Positions 1-10,195 of a stretch of DNA of 64,000 nt are shown here, piece by piece. The notes beneath the pieces are model-generated. The model had not been told where the DNA came from, ran no database searches, and was given only the letters and a program-made list of their open reading frames with translations. The position numbers were made by a program, and so were the translations under genes. This stretch comes from Mugil cephalus. Its lineage: Eukaryota > Chordata > Actinopteri > Mugiliformes > Mugilidae. Every line of letters starts with the position of its first letter. The stretch's first letter is position 1. The stretch lies in NCBI RefSeq assembly GCF_022458985.1, contig NC_061776.1:372001-436000 (forward strand), in the 5' to 3' direction.

Positions 1-850
1 AGATTTTGTTCACAGGCTAGTCCTGGAAACTAGGACATCAAGCTGAGGATACATTGAAGAAGGCTGAAGGGAAATAACAGTGAAAAAGTCACCTTACAGT
101 GATAAATGGGACATTAACAACAAAATATGTATAATTCGGGGTCAACTAAATCAGAGATGCTGAAAGTAAATTTCATTGTCATCAGCGTAAAACAGAAGCT
201 ACTGTGTAATGCACCTGTCTAGTTCTCAGCCACCAACAAAACTGGTATCCGCCCTGTTCTCAGACTACTATAATGTGAATAGGAAGCAAAGAGAGGTTAC
301 CAACAGCTTGGCCTAGGCCAGCCAGACAGACATTTAGAAAAAAATGCTCCACGAGTAGATGAGTGAAAAAGGTTTCAGGTGGACTCAGAAACAGTGTGAG
401 AGCCTGTCACAAGGGTGACACATTGACTTCAACAACCTTCCAAAGTGCCGCCACCTTACCAAAGCTGACTCATGATGTCAAGGCTTCATTTCTCTGTTTC
501 TTATACTCAGACCCAGAGACCTGAAACTCAGGGTCAGTTAATCAGAGTTGTAGACTGGGTAATGGCTCATGGCTGAGTTTAACTACAAACCATTGTTCGA
601 GCTTTGGATTACCCCCAACATGTCAGGAAACACTAATACTTTGAAGGTGAGTGCCCGATTCTAAATCACAGAGAAACTGGTTGGCTTGATATGCTCATTG
701 CTTTCCTGGAACTTGGGAATGGAACTCATCTCCTGCATAGTTAAAACCGAAGGAAAATGTCACTATGGAAACCTCATGGCTGAAGAACATGGTCTTGAGA
801 AGGGACATGTTCCAAAAAAGTACATTGAGTAGAGAGAATAATAAAACCAT
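1..850. repeat. Worn copy of the 4,400-5,410 interval, with Tc1-like remnant
   Basis: Segments match 4,400-5,410 in the same order: the 'ttgttcacaggc...tcctgg' start, the 'cacctgt...gttctcag' part, the Tc1-type stretch with 'acccagagacctg' near 500, and the 'acccccaacat.tcagg' and 'aaggtgagtg' blocks. Many substitutions and indels separate the copies. No usable ORF survives. Either an old duplication or poorly resolved sequence. Confidence 0.55.
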
Positions 851-1550
851 TTAATACTGTGTTATGGTTACTTGTCTTTTGACTATACTACTTGGGAAGA
901 AAGACAAGGGAGCAAAACTTTTCAACAAAGATGAATGATTTCTCTGACAAGTGCAGAGATGACTGTACAGGTATGAAGTGGTAACCATGACCAGTTGCCT
1001 TACAAAGTAGAGTATAGCGCTAGGCATCAGAGGCAATGTTCGTCTGTACAACAAGGTTTCAAATCAGGTGAATAGGTGATGTTAAACAGTTTCAGAGTCT
1101 TTACATAATTTGCTTTTTTTGAGCAGTTATTTTTGCTTAAGTTGAAACCCAGGACGAGAGGCACGCTATTGGAAATGCCCCTAAGGAACTGACAAGGCTT
1201 CAGCAGCTTTGATCGAATGGCGTTGTGCTGTTTTCTTCTTATTGGGTTTCCTGTTATGGTTGGCTCAGACCCATACAGATCAGAGGGCTGGGACTGCAGA
1301 GGGTTCACACATCCATGTTGTATCACCTCATAGCAGTTCAGAAGGTTCATTACCAAGTTGATATAATGGTCATTCCCTTTTTCTCATTCTGAAAGTTTTA
1401 AGCACCTCAAGTTTTTTTTTGAGATTACTTCAAATTTTTCCCTAAATAAATGAAGTTGTTTGTTCAGTAGATTTGAAATTTTTTTCCAACAAACAACCAA
1501 CACAACAACAATGAATAACTCAGGTAGAATAATCACCTATTAAATTCCAA
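850..1550. other. Eroded sequence with a possible family-B V leader relic
   Basis: Near 1,034-1,085 the string 'caatgttc.tctgtacaacaaggttt' and the following 'gatgtt.aaca' resemble the block that surrounds the start codon of the family-B V leaders (compare 29,050-29,120). No open V exon accompanies it. The remainder to 1,550 shows nothing recognisable. Confidence 0.35.
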
Positions 1551-2340
1551 CAACTTGCGCCATTGCACTCCTTTTTTTTGTAACTAAAATGATGGTCCTT
1601 GGTCCATGGTGGGTTTTAGTGGAGCTTATTGGCTGGCATCATGATGTTAATTTATCCCCTTCTGCAGCCATCCGCATCTTCCTGGGGTCCAAATCAATGA
1701 CAGTAACAAAAAAAAAACTTAGTAACTGGATCATCATATCAAAACCACTAAGCTTCTAAATAACAAATCCGTCACATTTTTTCACTCGAGTGAAACATGA
1801 ATGAAAAAAGCCAAGTTGAAAAACAATCTCCTCTTCTTAACAGTTTAATTACAAACACTACTCACATTCTGACGGCATTGATACAAGCTCATATCACTTG
1901 GTGACCTGTAATGTAGTGTTGATCTATAATGGATTAATTAATCTGCCTGGTTTTGATCGTGGCTTTTGAGCCTGAAGTTTTGTTTGTACTTTTTGCCCAA
2001 TGTTGGTCTTTAATTCAACTGACTAAATATTCTATCAACATGTTTTCCTTTTCCTTGGAGTGTTCAATTGTGCGCCCTATGAATGTCCGTTCTATTGCAA
2101 TAGGTACAGCTTAAATACTGGTTTTATAAGGGGACGTATTCTCATAAGATCAGCGAGATTTCACTAATCCTGACTTGTCGTCAGCATTCACACTTTGCCC
2201 TTTTCTTAGACGGCCCCTGCTCTGCTTGAGCCAGTGCTTTTCTCAACCTTCATGTTGACAAATCACTGACCAGCCTTGAGTTGGCAATTTTTTATGGTCG
2301 GTTTGCGGCACATGAGATTCAGATGATCATGTAATGGCAT
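1550..2340 (-). mobile_element. LINE 3' region remnant, worn copy of 6,240-7,120
   Basis: The order of short matches follows 6,240-7,120: 'gcactcctttttt', 'tccatggtg', 'ttatcccc..tctgcagcca', 'atcttcctggggtcca', 'cacattttttca', and later 'gagccag' and 'aaatcactgac'. It is much diverged and has no coding frame. Orientation is taken from the better copy, which runs on the minus strand. Confidence 0.5.
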
Positions 2341-2599
2341 GTTAAACTTTATATTCCTCTCCAGTTGGCAATGGTGATGATGTAGTTTGCTCTCCTCCCT
2401 TTTCTGTTTTCCGCAGCTCTAGACAAGGGCGTATTCTTTCTGCTGTTAGATATTGCTCTATCTCTAAAACCCTTGGCCCAGGCTGTACATCAGTCTTCCC
2501 ACATCCATTTCTGTCCGTAATACGGATCATTTCATATTCTTTATGCATATGATATTTTACTTTTTCTGGTTGACGCCGTATATTCTGTTCCACATATTC

Positions 2600-3900
2600 T
2601 GTCTATTTTTAATGATTTTAGTGAAATATCTGGATACAAAATATTAAAATATTTGGGGAATCTCATTTTTTCCCTTTTATTGCAAGCTGGGCCGCCATGC
2701 AAATACTTTCCATTTTACGTATTTCAGTTTTTAAGATGAATATTCTGCCTCGGGTTCATTTTTGTAGTGGTATGCCCTTTACCCCCTCCAATAGGTTACT
2801 GGGATAAATTGCCAAATTAGTTACATATATGCGGAAAGGTAAGCGTCCTCGCATTAAAATGTCTATTCTGCAAAAATCAAAATTCTCTGGACTAGGTTTC
2901 CCAACTTAAATTCTATTTATGGTCTTTCAGTCTTCATGTTTTAAATTATTTGGCTTAACCCAGACGCTCAAGTGGCCTGGCGTCCTCTGGAGGAGAAGTG
3001 GTGCGCCCTCATAGACTCCAGGATTCATTCCAATATTCCCCTTAAAATTTGTAGATCCCAAATATGGGGCCCCAAATTATTTTTTACCTAAACATGATTT
3101 TGGAGATCAGTAGAAAACCATGCAAGTATCCTATGAAATTTCATCTACATCTCCTTTCTTTAATAATTTTGCACTCTGATATAATTCTAACAACATATTG
3201 AGGACCTTTCTAGACCTGAAGACGTTTATAATATCCCTAGTACATCCTTTTTTTTTTATTTACAACTCGGCAGTGCTCTGTGAGCCTATGGGATCTCTTG
3301 GGGAGACGAGTTCAAGATCCATTCAATTCACAAAAATCTGTTCCAATCAAACTGCCAAAGGTTGGTCTCCAACCAGTGTGCCTTTATGGCAAAGCAGCAG
3401 AAAACTCCTCCACTTATTAAAACCAATTGGAGGGCACGACCTGTCTGTTTCTTCTTCAGCAGTAGATTGGAACATGGTTGTGGTCTAATGTTCTTTATCA
3501 TCTAGAAATCCTGTACATTCTAACTTTTTCCACAGACTCTACTGCACTCCTCGGAAAAATTTTTCAGATGAAACACACTCCAAATCCAGTACTTGTCAAC
3601 TCTGCTCCCTGAGAACCATAGGCACATGGTAAGAAACATGGAATGGAATTGTCCCCCAGTACTTTTCCTTTTGGAAAATTGTTGCAAGAAGACTGTCTGC
3701 CTGCTGAACGTTTCAATCCCATGTTTCTCCAGTCACTTTTTTGTTGAATGATTTTTTCCCGGTTTGAACTTGTCCATTAGACAACGCCAGAGCCTTCTGC
3801 TTGGAATCACGGCAGCAAAAAAATCATTGCCCAGAGATGGAAAACACCCCACAATTCTGTCCGATGGGCCAAATGGGCATGTTCAGTAGTAGACTATACA
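2600..3900 (+). mobile_element. L1-like LINE ORF2 C-terminal remnant
   Basis: Translating the plus strand in pieces gives strings typical of the C-terminal part of L1-clade ORF2, past the reverse transcriptase: 'KMNILPRVHF' near 2,735, 'KGKRPRIKMSILQKSK' near 2,835, 'GLGFPNLNSIYG' near 2,895, and 'SLLLGITAAKK' near 3,795. Frames change repeatedly and stops interrupt, so it is dead. The T-rich stretch after 3,940 could be its 3' UTR. Family assignment rests on motif memory. Confidence 0.55.
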
Positions 3901-4135
3901 GAGATTATATGTTTAGATGTCTTATATATTGAATTTACATTGGGTTTTTTTGTTGTTCATTAGTGGTTTTTTTTCCCTTGTTTCTTTTTTCATCTTGCTT
4001 TTTGTATGTTTATTTGTCTGTTTTCACTGTCATTATTTCCATTATTCTTTGTTATTTGTTGTTTACTGGATCAATATGGGAAAGAAAATTAATGAAATAT
4101 TTTTATCACAAAAGAAAATTAAATTAGTGATTGTA

Positions 4136-4455
4136 TTGGAGCTGTGTGGAGCAACTGGATGCCTCCCTCTGTCTATTCAGACTGTTGCTGTTTCTTTTGA
4201 TTGGTCTGTCTCCAAACCAATGAGCTGCAGAGTCTCTATAAAACAGGAAGTTGTTTGCTGAGCTCTTCCCTGACTTGAGCTCATTCATCTCTTGTTCCAG
4301 GTTGTCTGACCTCCAGATTGTTGCAGGTATGAGACATTTCTCCCGCGACTTCTTGTAGGTTGTTCTTGTAGGTTTTCTATACAAGTCCCGTCTGGGGAAC
4401 TTCATTGTTCACAGGCCCCTCCTGGTGACTCTGCTGCTTCCTCAGTGCTGAGGTA
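4136..4455 (+). promoter_or_regulatory. Promoter-like block with CCAAT boxes, TATA-like motif and two splice-donor-like sites
   Basis: Within about 60 bp lie 'ttgattggt' (inverted CCAAT, near 4,198), 'aaaccaatgag' (direct CCAAT, near 4,215) and 'ctataaaac' (TATA-like, near 4,236). Donor-like sites 'gcaggtatgag' (near 4,325) and 'tgctgaggtaag' (near 4,447) follow. No long ORF starts here. It may be the remnant 5' end of a lost gene or part of a repeat; the end of this block recurs in worn form at 1-60. Confidence 0.3.
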
Positions 4456-4479
4456 AGATATTGAAGACAGAGCTGAAGG

Positions 4480-5518
4480 GTTTATGAATATTCACACAGA
4501 TAAAAAAGATAAACAAGTAAACACAAATGCAGTGTTAAAATGAAGGTTTTTATTATTCAGGGGGAAAATAAATCCAGAGCTCCATGGCCCTGTGGTTTAA
4601 AATGTTTGCTCTTCTCTGCTGTTAAAAAACATTAACTTACCTGTGGTTCATCACCTGAGTCCAGTTCCTCCAGCCACACCCAGACCTGGTTACTGCCGCA
4701 CCTGTTCTCAGTCTAGAAACCACTTCAATAGGACCTGATCCAAGAGAGGTTTCCCCCACAGCTGGCCCTCAGCCCAGATCCGAGACATTTAGGAACATGA
4801 GAAAGAACGTCACTGGATCTATGAGTCTGAAAAAGGTTCTAAAGCTCTGGGACTCCAGAGAAACCACAGTGAGAGCCATTATCCACAAATGGAGAAACAT
4901 TGAACAGTGGAGAAAACCCTTTTCCCAGGAGAGGCCGCCCACCACAATGACCCCAAGAGCTCAGCACCCCTGATCCAAGAGGGCACAAAAGGCCCACAAC
5001 AAGACCCAGAGACCTGCAGCCTCACTGGGCTCAGTTAAGGTCAGAGTTCAGAAAGAGACTGGGCTAACATGGCCTCATGGCAGAGTTCAAGACCAGAACC
5101 ACTGCTGAGCTAAAGGAACATGTGAACCACCCCCAACACTTCAGGAAAACACTCAATACTTTTTGGAAGGTGAGTGTCCCATTACTAACATCACAGCAGT
5201 AAAACCTGGTGGTGGTAGTGTGGTGGTCTTGGGCTGCTGCTCCAGGACCTTGTGAGAAATGGAACCATGATTCGCTTGTAGCTAAAAACCCTGAAGGAGA
5301 ATGTCCGGCCATCTATTGGTGACCTCAGGCTGAAGAGAACTTGGGTTCTGCAGCAAGACAATGATCCAGAAACACCAGCAATAACACAATGAAAGAATAA
5401 AAAAAACCTTCATTTAAAAGCTGCATGTTTTGTTTAAACATGTCATGTTTGACTAATATTTTTAAATTTTGCTTGATATGATGGGGACGAAGGGTGCAAA
5501 CACCTTTTCACACCACTG
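4480..5518 (+). mobile_element. Tc1-like transposon, internally deleted
   Basis: The plus strand carries decayed transposase-coding sequence of the fish Tc1/mariner type: 'gagagccattatccacaaatgg', 'aatgaccccaagagctcag', 'tttttggaaggtgagtgtcccatta', 'ggagaatgtccggccatct' and 'caagacaatgatccaga' appear in the usual order. It ends with 'cacaccactg' at 5,518, followed by TA, as expected for the Tc1 terminal repeat and its TA target. The region between the catalytic domain and the 3' terminal repeat is missing near 5,385-5,400. No intact ORF remains. Confidence 0.8.
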
Positions 5519-5699
5519 TATGTGTTCCTCTGATCAAGGTGGGAGAGGGGCCGTGTTTTCAGCACTGATTTATATTTGCGTCATCCGTGGGCCAGTTTGG
5601 CCTGTAGACAAACTGTAGAGGGTCATGTGTGGGGGGCAGGGAGGAGGACATGTGCTTTGACTGTCCTCTCAAAGCACTTCATCATGGTGGAGGTGAGTG

Positions 5700-6290
5700 C
5701 CTATAGGGTCAGAGTCATTTAGATGCTCACATTTGGCTTTTTTGGTGCGTGAATGATGGTTGTTTGCTTAAAACGTGGAGACTACAGACTGGAGGAGGGA
5801 AAGATTGGAAATGTCTAAGAAATCTGCCAGTTCATTTGTACAAGCTTTGAATACTGGGAATGAGACGTTGTCTGGACCATTAGCTTTATGGGCATTCACC
5901 TTTATGAGGCTTTTACACACATCAGACAGGGTTACCTGGGATGGGCTGATGTCCTGTTCCAGAAACACCTCCAGCTTGGGTTGTTATGCTCAAAGCGAGT
6001 GTTTTTGAAGGAGTTCAACTCCTCTGGTAGAGAAAAAAGGAATCTCCCCCTTGTTGTAGCTCTTTCCTCGTAGTTTTAGCATCACGTCTTTATTTTGAGA
6101 CATTTTGTTCCAATTATTCCACTTAAAAATGGGCCGTTGTCGTTCAGGTATCTTTATTTTTTTCCAGATACTCTTAACTACTGAATCTACATGAATAACA
6201 TGGCCTGTAAAGGCCAATGTTTTAATAATGTTAATGCAGAAATGCACTCCTTTTTGTTTTGGAAGTAAAATGATTGTGTTCTTGGTGTCC
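5700..6290 (-). mobile_element. Non-LTR retrotransposon RT fragment
   Basis: Minus-strand translation gives 'VCKSLIKVNAHKANGPDNV', the N-terminal motif of fish LINE reverse transcriptases (L2/Rex-like, 'KAAGPDNIPG' consensus), followed by 'FKACTNELADFL' and 'NLSLLQSVVSTF'. The upstream frame (6,292 to 5,990) reads like linker sequence between endonuclease and RT. Truncated and frameshifted. Confidence 0.7.
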
Positions 6291-6299
6291 ATGGTGTTT

Positions 6300-7800
6300 A
6301 GAGTGTGAACCTTCAGTTGGTTTGTCGTTGATGTTTATTTTATCCCCATTAGCTGCAGCCATCAACAGCTAATCTTCCTGGGGTCCACACATAAAATAGA
6401 CCAGTAAAAAACAAAACAGAAATAAAGTTAAACAATGACAACAACAAAACCACAACCTTTGGTGAAACTAATAACAGAGGTCACATTTTTTCATTCGACC
6501 AAACTCATTGTAAAAAAAAATGCTCATAATGACAACAAAACAACAACGACAACAGTTATTATTAAGAATCACCATCATCACCAGTAACGACAATTGAATA
6601 CAACACATATTTCTATGTGGGTGTGCGCCTGTTATGTATATGTGTGCAATCTATATCTAGTTCCTTTGAGTGCTTGTTGATTTGTCAGTTGGCTTTTTTA
6701 AGCCTGATTTAGTTTAGTTTAGATTTTCTTCAGTAATGTGTGTTGTCTGTGTTTTTCCATGCTACCACTGCTCTATACAACACTGGTTTTAACATTGATT
6801 CCTTTTTAGCTTCAGTTGATAGCAGCCTCTTGTGACATGTCTCGTTTGATGCATGTACAACCGAGCTTAAAGTTAACTGGTTTTATAGACAGGTAGGATG
6901 TATTTCTTAAAGACTAGGAGTGATACTTTCAGCCTTTCAGTGACTTTTGTCGTGCATCTCATCTACATTTGACCTTATTGTAGACTTAAGGGCAACACGA
7001 GCTGCTCTGCTTTGAGCCAGCTGCAGTTTTCCCAAGTCCTTCATGTTTGCACCAAATCACTGAGCAGTAATCGAGTTGTGACAAGACTAGTGTCTCAACC
7101 ACTGGTTTGACCAGTTCCATTGTCAAATACACAGAGCATCTCCTTATGATTCATATATTCTTCCCATCTTTGCAGCTACTTCATCCGTGTGCCTTGTCCA
7201 TGACAGATTACTTTCTAAAATGACACCCAAGAGCTTTGTTTCTCCAACCTGCTCAACAGTAGCATTGTTCATCATCACATTTAACTGGGGTTTACTGTTC
7301 AGTGAATGACTTGTCCCAAGGATCATGCTCTTTGTTTTATGTTTAAAACTAACTGGTTGCCAGTCACCCATTCTAGTGCTGCTGTTAGTTCTGTGTTAGG
7401 ATATCACTGAATTCTTTTACTGTGGGTGTATGAACATATATTGTGTCATCAGAATACATGGACACTTTGCTTTCTCCAGCACCAGAGGAAAGTCATGTGT
7501 AAAGATGGAGGATAGTAACGGACCCAGTGAACTCCCTGTGGAAACCAGACACAACCTGTTTAGCTTCTTAGGAGCAACCATTAAAACACTCTGAGTTCTA
7601 TTAACAAGATGACTATAACCCAACCATGCTGTTGCTGTTTGGATGAAGCCACAACACCTGAGTTTGTTAATTAACAGTCCGTGGTTGATTACATCAAAGG
7701 CTGCACTGTAATCAAGTAGTACTGCTACAACTATATCTTTCCTGTCTATTTCTCTCAACCAGTCTTCTGTCATTGGTGTTAGTGCTGTAGATGTGGATTT
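6300..7800 (-). mobile_element. Non-LTR retrotransposon, RT core to 3' UTR
   Basis: The minus strand reads 'MTEDWLREIDRKDIVVAV', 'LLDYSAAFDVINHGLL' (RT block A, with the catalytic-type Asp) and then 'GSSLGPLLSSIFTHDFPLV'. A frame at 7,371-7,144 gives 'KTKSMILGTSHSLN' and 'TKLLGVILESNLSWT', the usual RT C-terminal blocks. The YADD box is not intact. The 3' side contains the 'tttattttatccccattagctgcagcc' type UTR near 6,340. Its 5' edge abuts the 3' flank of V1. Confidence 0.75.
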
Positions 7801-7953
7801 GTTGCTCATGTGAATCCTCCCACAGTGTTTCATTAGCAGCTGTAACCACAGTGACTCTGATAAAACAGGAATTAGCAGAATCCATCTGATATGAAGCTGT
7901 GGTTTGAATACCACTTCCCTCCTCTTTCAAGAGTAGTCACATATCTGGGTTCA

Positions 7954-7992
7954 GGTTTTTGTACAGCCTCTTCTACACTTTGTATCACTGTG
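7954..7992 (-). other. V1 recombination signal, 23-bp spacer
   Basis: On the minus strand: heptamer CACAGTG (7,992-7,986), 23-bp spacer, nonamer ACAAAAACC (7,962-7,954). Directly abuts the V1 exon. The 23-bp spacer is the type used by V segments of TCR alpha/delta loci. Confidence 0.93.
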
Positions 7993-8605
7993 TTTCTAGA
8001 GCACAGTAGTAGAGAGCTGTGTCTGCCAGGGTTAGGTCTGTTATGGTCAGTTCAGTTGATGAATCTGTTGTTTTTGATGTATAGCGATTATCAGGAATGT
8101 GTTCACTTGTTTCCTGTTTACCTCCTTTCCAGAGAATAAACTGAGGAGCCTGAAGGTCAGAATGATGTCTGTACCAGTTAAGTGCAGGATGAGTATAACT
8201 TGTCTCATATTTACATGAGAGTGTGACAGATTGTCCTTCTGTTTCACTGACTTCATCTCGTTCAGGAGAGATTGTGTCTCCAGCTGTTAGTCCTGGAAAA
8301 AGTAGAGAACATGAAGCCATTAGACTAACATTGTCCATGAGGCTGAGAGGAGAAGACAGTGGAAAATGTCCCCTGTACAGTGTTACTCTGTGGATATTCA
8401 AAACAAAATCAACTGTACAACTCTGTCAGTTCAATGTAGAAGATGATGAAAAGATGATTTTCATTGTATCAGAGCAAAGAAACAAGAAGAGTTGTGAAGT
8501 GCAGTCTGTATATCTGGTTAATGCAGCAGCTTCAACAAAACTTGAATCCCTGTTCTTCAACTCACCTATAATGTGAGATAGAAGCAAAAAGAGGGGAAGA
8601 AACAT
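7993..8605 (-). CDS. TCR alpha/delta V segment V1 (family A), intact
   Basis: Germline variable segment that would be joined to a D/J segment to form the antigen-binding domain of a T-cell receptor alpha or delta chain. The leader exon is 8,605-8,566 (MFLPLFLLLSHII, donor G|GTGAG) and the V exon 8,292-7,993 (acceptor CCAG|GA); the junction codon is Gly, phase 1. The V exon is open, with the first Ig Cys in 'SVTLSCKYE', Trp in 'LNWYRHH' and the second Cys in 'DTALYYCALE', then the heptamer. Three more family-A copies occur at 14.5, 21.2 and 27.6 kb. CDR1 (ETSYTHPA) and CDR2 (GGKQETSE) differ from those copies, as expected for a diversified repertoire. Whether it serves alpha or delta cannot be decided here. 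Confidence 0.9.
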
Positions 8606-8680
8606 GTCTTTGGAGTTATTAAAGCCAGACAGACAGCACATCAACAATGTTCTTCCACCAGAGTAAAATGAGGAAGAAAT

Positions 8681-8760
8681 AATGTCATTGGATGAGCTGA
8701 TGATGGTGAGAGGGCGGGGCCAGTTACAGCTTGACTTCAACTCAACCAATCAAATTCTTC
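8681..8760 (-). promoter_or_regulatory. Family-A V promoter (V1)
   Basis: Upstream of the V1 leader lie a GC box (gggcggggc, 8,712-8,720), ATTGG/CCAAT at 8,746-8,750 and 'atgtcattgg' (8,682-8,691), a CRE-like/CCAAT pair. The same three elements with the same spacing stand before every family-A leader (15.2, 21.9, 28.3, 47.3, 63.8 kb), which supports a functional promoter. Confidence 0.6.
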
Positions 8761-8866
8761 TCTGCTGCAACAGCAGCTCTGTCTCAGATGTCAACTGCTT
8801 CATTTCTCTGTTGTCTTTGTCCTCAGTCCAATGAGTCAGAAATCAGTGGTTGAACAGAGTGTGGCT

Positions 8867-8949
8867 CCCTCTAGTGGATGTTGTGGAGTATTGTGTTGTC
8901 TTTGCTCCAAAGGTTTTTGTTCAGAGTTGTGGTGTTTCCTGTCACTGTG
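8867..8949 (-). other. V2 RSS (22-bp spacer) and CTCF-like motif
   Basis: Minus strand: heptamer CACAGTG (8,949-8,943), 22-bp spacer, nonamer ACAAAAACC (8,920-8,912), then 34 bp further the motif CCACTAGAGGG (8,877-8,867), which resembles the CTCF core. Confidence 0.85.
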
Positions 8950-9422
8950 GGCCTCAGAGCACAGTAGTACACAGCAGAGTCAGACACATGAAGCTTCTGG
9001 ATCTTCAGAGGAACTGATTTTTCTTTGAGCTCAGCATCAAATCTGTCTTCAGGGAAATCTGGAGCAGTTTGTTTCCCAAAATTTTTGACGTTGCAAAATG
9101 TACTTCGGAAAACTATCAACTTCTTGTTTGTACCAGAACAAATTGTCGTTTGCTCCAGTTTTCTTAAAAGTACAGCTGAGTGTGAGAATGTCTGCTTCAG
9201 TAGCAATGACATCTCCTGGTGTCTGCATCACTTTGTCTTCTCCTTTACAATCTGGGGAAGAACAGAACGTGCAGAGGAAGAGATGAATCAATAAAGATGA
9301 TTGATTCAAAGACAACAATCAGCAGCTTTAAATGTGTTCAAGTGTGTGAAGAGGAAACATGTTGAACTTTCTATCTTACCAAAGAAAAGAGCAGCAAGAA
9401 TAATCCACAGCCAATGTTCCAA
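8950..9422 (-). pseudogene. TCR V segment V2 (family B), pseudogene
   Basis: The leader would be 9,422-9,380 and the V exon 9,251-8,950. Two defects are visible. The start codon that is ATG in sister V11 (29,060) is TTG here, so the leader has no Met. In the V exon, a one-base expansion in an A5T4 run near 9,080-9,090 shifts the frame after '[10 protein letters not shown]'; the original frame meets a stop soon after, and the other frame carries the FR3 end '[15 protein letters not shown]'. RSS and splice sites are intact, so it could still rearrange but not encode a chain. First Cys is in 'LTLSCTFK', Trp in 'LFWYKQE'. Confidence 0.88.
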
Positions 9423-9567
9423 CTGTACAACAAGGTTTAAATGAACAGGAGAAACTTGCTGATGTTCAACATTCAGTCTGACACTTGTTCTCTTCACAGC
9501 AGCAGTTATTATTGACAGGGTAGTTGAACCCAGTGCACAAGTAGTGCATCGCCTACTTGATGATATC

Positions 9568-9580
9568 GCCCTCTAGTGGA
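9568..9580 (-). promoter_or_regulatory. CTCF-like motif 5' of V2
   Basis: Reverse complement TCCACTAGAGGGC closely matches the CTCF core (CCASYAGRKGGC). The same element in the same context lies 5' of V11 (29,206), V15 (51,606) and V17 (58,394). Confidence 0.45.
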
Positions 9581-9620
9581 GGTAAAATGGCTTCCAGCAG
9601 CTTGTCAGTGGGTTAGCTGG

Positions 9621-9690
9621 TGTTTTTGTTCCCACTCTGGGTTTCCTGTCACTGTGGCCTCAGATCCCAGTCGTACAGTTTAGAGTCAAA
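9621..9690 (-). pseudogene. Relic of a V-segment 3' end with degenerate RSS
   Basis: Heptamer CACAGTG (9,656-9,650), a 20-bp spacer with the tail 'aggaaaccc' shared with other V RSSs, and a nonamer-like ACAAAAACA (9,629-9,621). The V side, 'tacgactgggatctgaggcc', is a mutated form of the usual end of a V exon (TAC TAC TGT GCT CTG AGG CC). No V body follows. A similar relic lies near 29,250. Confidence 0.55.
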
Positions 9691-10195
9691 TTATGTTTAT
9701 TGTCACTTCCACAATATCTGAATATTTTATTGCAACTACTTCTACAACTAATGGATCTACTGTCACCGTACTTTACTACTCTAACTACTTCTACTAAAAT
9801 ATATTTTGACATACAGGGCAAAAGGAATATAGAAACAGAAGATATACATGTGGAATCTACAAGTGAATGTTCACTGTTATTGATATATACAAGTACACAG
9901 GATAACTGAGGAACCAGATTTAACTCTATAGTCAGTCATTGTTACTGACATTTATACAGTGGAAACATTATTTACTGTGACTTTGTCATTCTCATGCTGT
10001 AGATTATAGTCTTTCTGAATACTGCTGTGCTCTTACTTGTTGTGCTACTTCCCGTCCAACATTTCATTTCTCTGTTATCCCTGTGTTAATCATCCTCATG
10101 ACACATCAACTTGAATGTGAATCTATCTGTGGGTAGTAGACTTTGTAGCTGTGTGATGGTTTACAGAGGTCTTCAAATGTGAGAAAAATTGCAAG
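9690..10195. other. Spacer with no recognised feature
   Basis: No coding frame, RSS or known repeat end recognised. The stretch recurs near 58,500-59,000 beyond the assembly gap, so it belongs to the duplicated unit. Confidence 0.4.

Noticed and set aside
8047..8256. Other open frames overlapping the V exons on both strands (also at 14,545, 21,278, 27,680 and plus-strand 8,223, 14,709, 21,445, 27,847)
   Set aside because: They repeat at every family-A copy only because the V exon is duplicated; they have no splice context, start signal or domain, while the V frame explains the sequence.
8831..9028. Cys/Ser-rich plus-strand ORF repeated beside every B-slot V (also 15,328, 28,467, 47,360)
   Set aside because: Antisense shadow of the conserved V 3' end and RSS; the repeats reflect conservation of the V segment.
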